Positions 53,893-64,000 of a DNA stretch of 64,000 nt are shown one piece after another; the stretch's first letter is position 1; the number at the start of each line of letters is the position of its first letter. Location of the stretch: NCBI GenBank assembly GCA_031763025.1, contig JASSKH010000020.1:7194667-7258666 (forward strand). The letters run 5' to 3'. The notes beneath the pieces were generated by a model. It searched no databases, was not told where the DNA came from, and saw nothing but the letters and a program-made list of their open reading frames with translations. This DNA comes from Macrocystis pyrifera (taxonomy: Eukaryota; Sar; Phaeophyceae; Laminariales; Laminariaceae). The translations under genes were made by a program, and so were the position numbers.

Positions 53893-55638
53893 CGAAAAAG
53901 ACGACATACCGCAACCATGTACGCATTTGCCCAGTGCTTTCACAACATCCTTGTCAATGTTTGGGTAACAGGAGAAGTCCCCCAGCAATGGAAAGACGCG
54001 ATCATCAAGGTCCTTCACAAAAAGAAGGACCGAACTGATTGCAACAACTACAGAGGGATTTCGCTGGTTGCCCACGCAGGCAAAGTCTTGTTGAAAATCG
54101 TCGCGTCGCGCCTCAGCAACTACTGCGAGACCGAGGAATTACTCCCGGAGGAACAGTGCGGCTTCCGCCCCGCACGATCAACGATTGATATGTTGTTCGT
54201 CGTGCGCCGGTTGCAAGAGCTTGGAAGACAGAGGAAAATCCCCCTGTACTTGTGCTTCATCGATCTGCAGAAAGCGTACGACTCTGTCGACCGAGAGCTG
54301 TTATGGGAAGTACTCACACGTTTTGGCGTACCAACCAAGATGCTGAGAATTATCCGTAATTTCCCCGATGGCATGCGTGCTCGCGTGCGTACGGATGACG
54401 GCGAGCACTCGGAATGGTTTGATGTCACGCAGGGGCTGCGGCAAGGCTGTGTGCTGTCACCGTTACTGTTCAACGTATTTTTCGTTGCTGCGTTGCACGT
54501 CGTACTAGTACGCTTTAACCATGACGAATCAATCGTAAGGGATTTGGTCCAACTTAGTGATGCTGGCGTAGTCGGGACGAAGGAGCAGGAGCCGTTGGCG
54601 TACGTGCGAAGGGCTGTATGGGGCATGTTGTACGCCGATGACGCAGGGATTGTCTCGAAGTCGGCTGAAGGGCTCGCGAAAATGATGACAGTCATCGTGA
54701 CTGTCTTCGAAGCAGCAGGCCGTACGGTGTCGGAAAAGAAGACAGAGACTATGCTTCTACAAACGCCAGACCAGAAAACCCTCGCACCACCGCTCGTTAT
54801 CGAAGCAGCAGGCCAGAGGTATAAGCAGACGGCCCAGTTCTTGTACCTAGGCGGCGTTATCCACGAAAATGCTGACCTCTCGCTCGAAATCGACCGACGG
54901 ATCCGTCTCATGCGAGCATGCCTCAAACGGTTCGGCCCGGAGCTGTATGATAGGAGCACCGCCCCCCTTAGCCTGAACGTCCGAATGCTGAAGGCCGAGG
55001 TGATTGAGACCCTGCTCTACGGGTGTGTGACGTGGACCCTCAGAGCGGAACACTTTGCCAAGCTTCGAACGGCTCACCACCAAGTCCTGTTGCGAGCCAT
55101 TGGCTTCCAACGCCGACTTCGTACTGACCATGCCACCCTCTCGTACGCGAAGGCCCTCAAGATGACACGTTGCTAGAGCATCGAAACGACCATCCGCAAA
55201 CGGCGTCTCTTCTTCGCGGGGGGGGTGGCACGCCAAAGCAAGGATCGATTACCCAGCCGGGTGATGTTCGGGACGATTGCTGGTGGGGAGAACCCGAGAC
55301 CTGGCGGACAGGTTAAGACTTGGCATAGATGCGTAGTCGAAGACCTTAGGGAGTTCCGCGCCACCGAAGGGTCAACGGAACTTGCTCCCTTGGTGTTTGG
55401 AGTTGAGACCGCACTGTGGCCCACTGCTGCAAAAAAGGCGGGGAAGTGGTACCGGGGGATCCTGGAAGCAGCCGAACGGTTCATGGTGAGGTGGCACGAG
55501 GCTGAGGTTGAGCTGAGCAGGCAGCGCCGCGCATCCGCCGTGGGTGGTGTCCAAGGGAATGGGGGGAGGAGGGGCAACAAGAGGAGTAGCAGAAAACCCG
55601 ACCAAGGGAATGCGGAGAGGGGGGGGGAAGAGGAGTAG
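53893..55638 (+). pseudogene. LINE (non-LTR) reverse transcriptase, 5'-truncated, one nonsense codon
   Basis: The frame opens after TAA at 53,890; the first ATG is at 53,917. It starts inside the RT domain, without the upstream RT part or endonuclease. RT motifs counted from that [23 protein letters not shown] at about 19-38, NNYRGISL at 43-50, motif [14 protein letters not shown] at 113-125, motif B' [15 protein letters not shown] at 172-186, and motif C YADD at 239-242. The catalytic aspartates are present. A TAG at 55,174-55,176 interrupts the frame, which then continues in the same phase to 55,638. Such enzymes copy their RNA into nicked DNA. This copy cannot move by itself. Confidence 0.85.
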
Positions 55639-56192
55639 CAGGGAAACTGCAGTGGACGAAAGTAGGAAGGAGATGGCAGATAGGGTAGCCAGGTACCGGA
55701 CAGACTAAGAAGTAGAACATGCCTATAGTACTCATACCACCAACTGGTGCAGCTGGTTCGAACGTGGTCTTCCTTTGTCTTCCTGTTGTTTTTGTTTATT
55801 TTAATTTCATTTTATTGTCTTCTTTGCGGTGACCCTATGTGATTTTCATTTATCTTCCTTTCTCCGACTGGTAAGCCTTATTGAAGGAGTCGTGTGGCGT
55901 GGGTGGATGACGAGCCTGCTCTGCTTGTTTCGTACTGTCTGACGCCGAGGGGCCGGGCATAGTTGACGAACGCTGGACGATGGTGGCAGACAGGGTAGCA
56001 AGGTACCAGGCGGGCCAGCAGGGAGACCCTGGCTGTGCTACTCGTACCATAAACTGCTGCCGCTACCTGGAGCATGCCTTGTGCTTTGTTTGGTTTGACT
56101 GTTATTTTTACCTTGGTTCTTAGTCTTACTCTGTTGACGACTAATGGTGTTTTCTTTCTTTTTCTTTTTTTTTTCCAGCTCGTTCTTTTCAA
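55639..56192 (+). mobile_element. LINE 3' region
   Basis: Non-coding tail following the RT frame. It contains GCAGCTGGTTCGAACGTGG, a T-rich stretch, and GGTAGCAAGGTACCAGGCGG. The part from about 55,718 is matched in inverse orientation by 61,880-62,345. Confidence 0.6.
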
Positions 56193-56575
56193 GTGTCTGT
56201 CACGTCCCCTACGTGGGGGTACGATGGTTTGCTGCTATACCAAAGTATATACATATGCCAGGTATATTTTAGTTTCTTTTTTTGTTTCTTTTCTCTTTCG
56301 AATTGTCTTTGTTTTTGTTTTTGTTTTTTCTCTTTGTTTCGTTTTTGTTTCTCTAGGTCATGGAATGTGTACGTCGTGCCTGTCGTACGCAGTATGATGA
56401 CATGGCATTACATACGTGGCAACGTAGTATCTCTGCGGCGTAGCTTTGTGACCACAGAACTTGTATCTCTCTAGGTTTGAAGAATTGGCACGGACACTGG
56501 TTGTGCTGGATGTCGACGCGTCGAAAGAACGGTTTAATGTGAAGAAAACAACAACAACACATGCCGGTGGTCAAT
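56193..56575 (-). pseudogene. HIKP-type conserved coding-like segment, copy 2
   Basis: The minus strand reads HIKPFFRRVDIQHNQCPC, then QFFKPREIQVLW and SQSYAAEILRCHV, open for 73 codons. It lies directly beyond the LINE tail in opposite orientation and is almost identical to the plus-strand copy at 61,500. Confidence 0.45.
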
Positions 56576-58488
56576 GTTATGATACAAAATATTAATAGTG
56601 ATTAGTGGAAATGAGGCGAGATCTCAGCACCAGGACACTGGATATTAAATTTCGAGAAAATGACAAGTAGTTGAGAAAAAAAAAACCACCAAGCGGCTAT
56701 CGTATTCTTTTCTTTTTTTTAAAATACATTTTGAAAGACGTCAGCTGTGAGTTTGACTGATTAAATAGTTGATACTCAACTTTGCAAGCTGCGTAATACG
56801 CCTCGTCTATATTCCATTTTTACCGAATTTTACAAGTATTGTGATAAACCGAGCGCGCGTATTCTATATGTAAAATAGTGAAAGTCTGATAGGCTCGAAA
56901 ACTATTCACTCCTCAACAGCAACAGACCGCACTTTCTTTTAACGAAATCGCACCATACAGTATACTACAAATGGAGGTACGGCAAAAGCATGGTTAAAAG
57001 CGAATAGTGATGCCGCCGAGGTAACCATATTGTTGTTGCTGTAACTCCGGCTGTACTGGTTCGATTTTACCGAGAGTAAGTGCATTCGGTTGCTGTGTAA
57101 GAGTACGGAGTTGTTGAGCCTATCAGACCTGATCTGAACATTTTACGAATCGAAAAAGTTAGCCGCTTCGACATTTTGTTTCTCAACTACTTGTCATTTT
57201 CGCGAGTTATAAAATCCAGTGACTCAGTGAGGTCCCCCTGCAGTAGTCACATTAATTATATGCGATGCAGGGTGCTGGGCGGAGACAGATTAGTCTGTAT
57301 TGTGCTCAATCAACAAACACGAACGAACATCTACGTACGCGGATGTATTTATCCGTGACCACACGTTGTCACGTTTAGGTTTATTATTTTATATGATGAA
57401 AAATTAGTCAGCAGCAGCAGCATCGCCGTCGGCCCGATGTTGCAGCGCGTCTTGTTCCCGTAGTACTGACCTTGGACGGTGTTGAGAAGAGCGGAGGACC
57501 TTACTGTTGTACATTCTTCACCACATGCAACTGCCAGCGCCACATCTGCCTAACACGCCCTGAGACTGCGAAAAAAAAAAACTATTTCTTCTTGTCTCAC
57601 CTGCATCTGAGGTGGGGATTCCTCTCGAACGCCTGACGTCTGCACTTTGACAATAACCTACACGTTTAACCTTTCGGCCAGATAGAGATTCCACTGAAAG
57701 CTACGGTCGTCCTACCCCATTGTCTCACCTTTCACTGAGACTTCAGATAATTACTCCAGCCCTTTGTCGTATGGCAATACGTGGCCACACTACCGAGACA
57801 CTACCGTGACTGTCCGCTTTGCCCCTCTCTACACATCTGCGCGCTTGCCTGTCGAAACCTGTTATAAACGTTTACCGATGAGTATTCCAATATACTCACG
57901 TACTTGGCCGTGTGGATGTGACAATACTTCGCGTATTTTTGTTACGTTTCAACGTGCGCAGTGGACTGTGTCGATGCTGCCACCATTAATTTGCCTTCAC
58001 CAGACGTTTCTCACTGTACCTCCCTTCAACAGACATTTCTGCATAAGTTACAATCCATCTGCACTCACTCTGAAGTTTGTCCAGATGTCCCTACTGTAGT
58101 CTCTTGGTAAGGATACCACGTTTTGATAAACGATACTGACAGAACTGGAGAATAAAAGTAACAGCTGTGAGAGATCGAGGATTTCGTCGAAACCCATCTT
58201 TGCCAGCTTTCACGCTTGCTTGTCCTTTACAAGCTGTGTGTGATACTTCGGCCGCGCGTACTACGCGTTTTATATTGTATAGGCCTTTCTTTTGGTAATA
58301 TTCTCGATCTTCTCTACATTGAGAGTAGGTATTCCTTGCGAATGTGGAGGTCGTCTAAAATATAGGTTCATCACTGGCTGTAGGAAGTTCATCATGAATC
58401 CTCTTTCTGCTCCGGCCTGCTCCTATCGTCCAGATATCTACTTCGTGTACTTCGCGTGCTTCGCACTGAGTTAATACCTGATCCGATG
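56576..58488. other. AT-rich unassigned region with a tRNA-like relic
   Basis: AT-rich to about 57,200, with no gene recognised. On the minus strand at about 57,610-57,690, TGGCCGAAAGGTTAAACG resembles a tRNA D-arm (box A) and GGCGTTCGAGAGGAATCCCC resembles an interrupted box B. This is most likely a decayed tRNA or SINE head. Confidence 0.3.
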
Positions 58489-58700
58489 AAGTCATTTGAA
58501 GGTATTGATGTTAACATAGACTGCGTGCCTCGACTTACTGGCACTAGCCGAAGTTTTTATTCAGGTGACTTAATTCGTTTCAAGATACTGACGTTTACGG
58601 CACATCGATTTACAGGCACGAGCCAAGGTTACCATTTGACTGCGAGTAAGTACGTCGTTTGAAGGTACTGACGATTACGCTAGCCCCCAGCACGGACTCT
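58489..58700 (+). repeat. Diverged tandem repeat, about 80 bp
   Basis: Three segments with CGTTTGAAGGTACTGACG-like starts and GGCACNAGCC-like middles lie near 58,489, 58,572 and 58,650. Confidence 0.4.
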
Positions 58701-59151
58701 GTCCACTCGTGCGACATTTTCGCGCTAAAATCAATCCTACGTCTTGAAATGGCATTCGTCCACAACCACTTTCAAAACGAACCCCTCGTATCACGGTTTT
58801 AGTGGACGCAGTTGCAGCACGGAGGACACAAACACTCCGGCAGAACGGAATCTGCGTACCGCCTACTGGCATTCTAATCACACCTGTCGATGCGTCCCTT
58901 CAGCACTTGGCAACTATACTTGAAGCGACACATAGCAAGGTACACCACAGTTCGCAGTTAGGTTGCGCACAACATAACAAAGCTCGTCACGTTCCATCTC
59001 GGTTTAGCGTCTCACAAATAAATGTGTACCTGTGCATGGTGTGGAGACTTGCACATGCACTCACTCGTTCCTTCCTGAATGTGGGTATTCGAGCATTATG
59101 ATACCTGGTATACGCCTCTTATGTACCTCATGTGCGCCTGACGTGAGGTAT
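58701..59151. other. Unassigned sequence
   Basis: No feature was recognised. Confidence 0.25.
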
Positions 59152-59553
59152 GTACATTATTGTCTTTTTTCACAATAATGTCGTGGCATGCCGTGGCACC
59201 ACCTGCGGCAAAACCTTCCACGGCATCTTCTACGGCATACCATGGGACCCTAACCCTAACCCTAACCCTAACCCTAACCCTAACCCCAACCCCAACCCTA
59301 ACCTAGGTGCCGAGGACATTGGGGTGCCGTGGGGGTTGCCATGACATTCCGTGGGGTTGCCATGGAGCGCCGTGGCGGTAGCTGCGGGGGTTGCCATGGT
59401 ACTACCCATGGCATGTCATGGCAACCCCCACGGCGTGCCATGGAATCTACTGCCACACCATGGTATGCCGTGGTGATGCCATGGTATGCCATGGGCGGTA
59501 CCATGGCAATGCCACGGCATGCCCACGACAAGGTCAAATAGTGTAGAACCCTG
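59152..59553. mobile_element. Telomere-motif foldback element, copy 3
   Basis: Starts GTACATTATTGTC and ends near GTGTAGAACCCTGG. It has the same palindromic GCCGTGG/CCATGGCA interior as copy 2 and a longer internal CCCTAA array at 59,247-59,303. Confidence 0.68.
59247..59303 (+). repeat. Interstitial telomere-type repeat (CCCTAA)n
   Basis: About six CCCTAA units grading into CCCCAA variants inside the foldback element. Confidence 0.75.
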
Positions 59554-61499
59554 GATATCCCGATACCCTACTGCCGGAATCCCTTTCCAGCATGGAACTC
59601 CTCAATCTACGATGGATCGTACCTATGTCGTCTTTCTGAGTATAATCAACATCCCCCCCTACTCATTACACTCGACCATACCAATATCCCCACATATCTG
59701 ACCGTGAAAACGTGCGACATCGCTGGGCTGATATATCTCGAAATTGTGATCAACTCAAATCAAACGCAGAAAACAAAAAATCCAGTCTGTAACCCAAAAT
59801 CTAATTCTTGAGTCAACACTCAATATCCTCAAATCAGCACTCAAATGCTCAAACCCACAGCCTTTCTGTCGCAAACATAAAACTCTCGAAATCCAAAACC
59901 AGGTAAAACATAATTCTTCTCGGATTCTGCCAGGTAAAACAATATTTTTTCCGCGGAATTGGTCCAAAGATATTCAGTGGAATCTCGTCGACTTAGTAAC
60001 AGTGATCTCCGGGGCCCTTCCCTCGCCAAACGCTACTGGTGTCTACAAGCGCAGTATCAGAGTCATTCCTATTGTCTCCAGCGCGCACGCTCGGAAAGAA
60101 GAACAAACGAATTCGGTGAGACTTGAACCCCCGACCCACAGTAGGGAATTATATACTACCTGCTAGACCACTCAGTCAGTCAGTTCTAACTTCGAACAAA
60201 AAATTAAACTCTCAGTTTCCGAAGTACTACCCAAACCTTAAGAGCCAGAAAACATTAACTATGGACCGCACACGCCCCCAGGGGCTTGATAGGCTCTCTT
60301 CAGCCTTATCCCAAACCTATCCCTCTATTTGATGAGAAATTAATGCAAATCATGGAAAAAATCCAAAAAGTAGTTATGCTCATCAAAATAAAGAAATTAA
60401 GTGCTTGCGATCGCAAGGATCCCCGTTCCTCCGCACAAGAGATTCCTGCTGTCCCCTACTCCCGCCATAGATACACAGATAGTGACAGTAATGCAAGATC
60501 CATACAGTCCTTTTCACTGAAAAATTGTTCGACGTTGAAACTACTCGAAAACTCCAACAACTCTCGCGGAATCTAAATCGATCTAAATCGACCAGACAAT
60601 TCAAAAACGCAATGAAAAATTATTCAGATTCACAGGCAACAAGATTTTAAGAAGAATCAGGCCGATGCCCCTAACACTGCTGCTGTTGCCTCCGCCGCGG
60701 CTGCCTCTCCGTCCGGTCTCATTAGGTCACCGCAGCTCGGGTCATCCTGCTATCCTCCTGGGTGAAATCAAACGTCGCATCCGCAGCATTGACCCGGCAT
60801 ACACAAGGGATGGGACGTGCATTCGAGCGATGAGGTCTGCATTGGGTGTTACGCTCTTTTCACGCATTCGCAGCTTACAGACTCCTCTTTTACCACTGTG
60901 GTAGTTCAACTTCTCAAATGCTATTGCAAATGAACACTTACCTGTCGACGACAATACCTGGTCCCACGTTAAACCCATGTATACCACGACCACTATATAC
61001 TGCAGTACGTACTTGATGAACAAATACAGCAGTACCAGGTAAACTGTTTTCGTCTCAGCATACCCGTAACTCTTACAATCATCAGGAGTACCGGGTCAAC
61101 AAACGCTGGACGAGGATGTGTATCTCTACTCTGCAGTTCAGTCAGTATTTTACGCAAATTTGTGTCATGTATACACCGATGTTTCGCTCTCAGTACCATA
61201 CTACTTCTGCTGCTGTGCTCGTATAATTTTTATTACTCCGTTCACAAACATTTGGCATATTGGGATATAACAAGTAGCACGGGTCGTGGTACACAGCAGC
61301 TGCTACACATCAACCCGATAACTAAAAAAACGAGTTACAAAGATGTACATATGTGAAACACCGCAAACAGACGTGTCGCTGTAGTTAGGCACAAGGTTTC
61401 CACACATACACCTTTTTCTGCTGTATTTGCTCGGTTCTGCCAGCATCAGACCAAGGCAATGCCAAACTCAGCAATAGGGTGGGCATATCAATATTCTTA
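59554..61499. other. Unassigned region with a tRNA-like relic
   Basis: On the minus strand at about 60,110-60,180, TGGTCTAGCAGGTAGTATA resembles a tRNA D-arm and GGGGGTTCAAGTCTCACC a T-arm, but acceptor and T-stem pairing are poor, so it is probably a SINE head or pseudo-tRNA. The remainder is AT-rich and without a recognised gene. Confidence 0.35.
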
Positions 61500-61880
61500 C
61501 CGTATATGTTGTTGTTGTTTTCTTCACATTAAACCGTTCTTTCTGCCCGTCGACATCCAGCACAACCAGTGTCCGTGCCAATTTTTCAATCCTAGAGAGA
61601 TACAAGTTCTGTGGTCACAAAGCTACGCCGCAGAGATACTACGTTGCCACGTATGCGATGCAATGCCATGTCATCATACTGCATAGGACAGGCACGAGAT
61701 ACACATTCCATAACCTACAGAAACAAAACGAAAAATAAAACAACTAAAACTAGAACAAAAACATGGAAGACAATTCGAAAGAGAAAAAGAACCAAAAAAA
61801 ATATATATGATAAACAAACCATTGTGCCCCCCCGGCAGGGGATCTGGCAGACACATGAAAATAACGAGCTGGTGGGGAAA
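61500..61880 (+). pseudogene. HIKP-type conserved coding-like segment, copy 3
   Basis: Reads HIKPFFLPVDIQHNQCPC, QFFNPREIQVLW and SQSYAAEILRCHVCDAM in one frame of 75 codons. It is nearly identical to the minus-strand copy at 56,193 and similar to 30,305. The function is unknown. Confidence 0.45.
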
Positions 61881-62345
61881 AAATAGGAAAAAGAACCAAA
61901 AAACTACTAGTCGTCGTCAACAGAGTAAGACTAAGAACTCAGAGAAAGGAATAGGCAAACCAACGCACAAAGCATCCTCCAGGTAGGGGCAGCAGTTTAT
62001 GGTACGAGTAGCACAGCCAGGGTCCCCCTGCTAGTCCGCCTGGTACCTTGTTACCCTGTCTGCCGCCTCCGTCCAGCGTTCGTGAATTATGACCGGCCCC
62101 TCGACGTCAGACAATACGAAACAAGCGAAGCAGGCTCGTCATCCACCCACGCTACCCGACTCCCTCAATAAGGCTTACCGATGGGATAAAGAAAGAAAAA
62201 TAAATAAAATGATAATCACACAGGCTCAGCGCACAAAGAAGAAAATGAAATGAAGTAAAAATGAACAACATCAAAAGAAAGACTAAGGAAGACCACGTTC
62301 GAACCAGCTGCACCATTTGGTGGCACGAGTAGTATACGCATTTTC
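61881..62345 (-). mobile_element. LINE 3' tail, inverted copy
   Basis: The reverse complement matches 55,718-56,192, including GGTACCAGGCGGAC-like, GCAGTTTATGGTACGAG and GGTTCGAACGTGGTCTTCC landmarks. Together with the adjacent HIKP segment it makes an inverted repeat of about 850 bp with a spacer of roughly 5 kb. Confidence 0.65.
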
Positions 62346-62528
62346 TACTTACGGCCATGCATGACATTGGTACACCCTTCCTCCGCCCCCCCCCCACTCC
62401 CCCTGCCACACCGGAATAACCAAGACGTAAGCTTCAACCCCCTATCTTTGAAGATGTCCACGCTCCTCTGCAAACGCAGGATCATGTAGCTGAATTAGAC
62501 GACGGGAGAGTCATCTAGGTTGAGGTTT

Positions 62529-62986
62529 TTAGCCAGTATTAGCTGACCCCGTATCGAATGCACCTGCTTTTTCGTCACCTGCATTTCTATTGCCAACTAA
62601 ATATTTTTGCGTCGATAAATAAACATGTCCAATCTTAAAGGCACTGCACACGGTGGCGCTTTCGGTAAAAAAATCGACCAGAGGCGGCTTTCTTGACAGA
62701 TACATGCCGTAATCCACCACACCTTCGCAGATAGACTGCGAAAACCGGAAGCATTCAGACTTGTAAGGCAAGCCATCCAAACACAACAGGGAGTACCGGT
62801 ACGCAGTAGGAAGGCCAGTAGTACTGCTGTTGTATTTCGAACGCAATAAAAAATCCTGACGGGGTATTGCCACCCAAGTCTTAAAAGACAAACGACCTCA
62901 CATGGGATGTTATCCAGCCTTCTTAGTTTGTTGAGTATCAGGAGGCGACGTTGAAGACCGCGTCGACTGAGCTCCTTCCGGGACAT
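62529..62986 (-). pseudogene. Unidentified protein-like frame with a frameshift
   Basis: Starts MSRKELSRRGLQRRLLILNK and runs to about 62,890. The reading then appears to continue in another frame as VAIPRQDFLLRSKYNSS, LCLDGLPYKSECFRFSQS and FKIGHVYLSTQKYL to a stop at 62,529. Both parts look like real protein, and one frame change near 62,880 would join them. No family is recognised. Confidence 0.35.
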
Positions 62987-64000
62987 CCTATTTGCTTAGT
63001 TCAGGGCCCGCGTGATCATCGGCTCGCTGATATAGGTAATGCAGAAACAAGCCCGTATTCGTCCGCGGTTCTTATTTCAGCTGGCCGTCCGTCATGATTT
63101 GAAGCACCATACCGATAGTCACTACCGAGCACAGAGGCATGTGCAGGGGGAAGGCGCAGGGCCAGACAAACAAGAAAATTGCGGTTGGAAGCGGAGGTGT
63201 TATGCCCCAAAAAAATGCACGAATTTATAGAATGGGCAGCAGGCTTTAAGCAATGCACGGGAACAAGAGTAAGCATGTCGAACTACAGTAGATGTCAGGT
63301 ATGATGAGCTGCCGCTTGATCGCTTTCATATTAGTATGAATAGTAGAAAATTGTACTTTTAATATTAACACAAGCCAAAACGTTGGCGGGCAAACGCGCT
63401 ACCCGGGCCTGGCCCACATCGAAATAAGGACATAGCGGTAGCGTTGGTCCCACTGCTCCGTACTTACGCTGTGCATATAATATATACACTGTTATACGAC
63501 AAGCAGTCGTACCCTGGTGATCGACGGCTGGCCGAGTGAAGTCTGTACATATCGCGTAGTGCTCTTTGTGTCTGCCGTACGTACGTACGTACGTAAGTAC
63601 TGCTTGTTGCTCTTCTGAGCTGCTGTTCTGTAGCTGCTGAGGCAAGACCGCAATGTTAATAGTACCCGCGGTGTGACGGACGGTTGGTCGAGCGTACTGC
63701 CTGTTGTTGTACCAGGTACCTCTGGCTTACTCGTAATACTTGCATCTCTCGACCAATAACGGGCACACGCGGAGACGGCGGCGGGCATCAGCCCGCAGCG
63801 GCGAAGCCCCATACGAGTACAGTATTCCAACGGCGGAGAACATGCACGTACGTGCAAGGCTCTTATGTCTTTAGGTTTACATGCATTTTTTACCACCTGG
63901 CACCCCGTTCCCATTGGCATTTTTGACCCCGACGTGGACCCATCCCATTTTTGCACCCTGCACCCTGATACTTATAGTGCTGGCAGCAGAAATATAATCA
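62987..64000. other. Unassigned right end
   Basis: The minus-strand frame at 63,492-63,956 reads partly protein-like up to a possible GTACCT donor near 63,710 but has no ATG and no domain. A run of ACGT repeats lies at about 63,576-63,597. Confidence 0.25.

Noticed and set aside
54120-54959. 279-codon minus-strand frame
   Set aside because: It is antisense to the LINE reverse transcriptase, whose motifs are unmistakable on plus.
51496-59303. Telomere repeats suggesting a chromosome end
   Set aside because: The arrays are short, grade into variants and lie inside a repeated foldback element with unique sequence on both sides.
60110-60180. A functional tRNA gene on minus
   Set aside because: Box A and box B are recognisable, but the acceptor and T-stems do not pair properly; it is called a relic.
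1-64000. CRISPR arrays, bacterial operons or rRNA genes
   Set aside because: No regularly spaced short repeats with unique spacers, no closely packed co-directional long genes and no rRNA-like sequence were seen.

Overview
This is nuclear DNA from a eukaryote with intron-rich genes and abundant transposons. Nothing resembles a bacterial operon, rRNA or CRISPR array. The best clue to the organism is a long series of leucine-rich-repeat (LRR) exons on the minus strand. Each is 72 bp (24 codons), each is in the same phase, and nearly all are bounded by AG acceptors and GTGAG donors. LRR genes built from interchangeable exons of this kind are known from brown algae (Ectocarpus). TTAGGG-type telomere motifs, a chromodomain Ty3/gypsy element and a LINE also fit a stramenopile alga. 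The assignment is inference; no ribosomal or organelle marker is present.

Region 1 (about 0.1-25.0 kb, minus strand) is read here as one very large gene. It opens at 25,021 with a signal-peptide exon. A 90-bp N-terminal cap exon follows at 24,000-24,089, then 17 recognisable LRR exons down to 781, and possibly a C-terminal exon at 132-309. The gene may continue off the left edge. All exons are phase 2 at both ends, so any one can be added, lost or skipped without a frameshift. The first LRR exon carries an in-frame TAG, one exon has lost its acceptor and one its donor, and several fossil exons lie in the introns. A 2.3-kb tandem duplication (4,551-11,170) has copied two live exons, one fossil exon and a Mutator-like element. 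Between the copies, the live exons differ at 11 codons by amino acid and at only 3 silently. The introns also hold a 2-kb block of TGGAAGT-rich DNA, tRNA-derived SINEs and short inverted-repeat elements.

Region 2 (25-35.5 kb) is mostly repeats: mariner-like MITEs, a roughly 800-bp repeat family, a SINE, and an internally deleted Ty3/gypsy chromovirus (31,604-34,884) inserted into one copy of the 800-bp repeat. A sister copy at 27.75-28.54 kb preserves the empty site.

Region 3 (35.5-44.3 kb) holds an unidentified exon-like ORF, a 118-bp tandem array, a copia-like gag remnant, minisatellites, a palindromic TATCGATA-rich element and three copies of a repeat linked to G-tracts.

Region 4 (44.3-53.8 kb) is largely unassigned. 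It has weak exon candidates, another SINE, an inverted-repeat element and a telomere-motif foldback element.

Region 5 (53.8-64 kb) contains a 5'-truncated LINE reverse transcriptase with one nonsense codon. Its 3' tail recurs in inverted orientation at 61.5-62.3 kb, next to a short conserved coding-like segment that is also present near 30.3 kb. Another telomere-motif element and decayed tRNA-like sequences follow.

Only the LRR gene and the transposon proteins are confidently assigned. Most other open frames look like chance or antisense frames.
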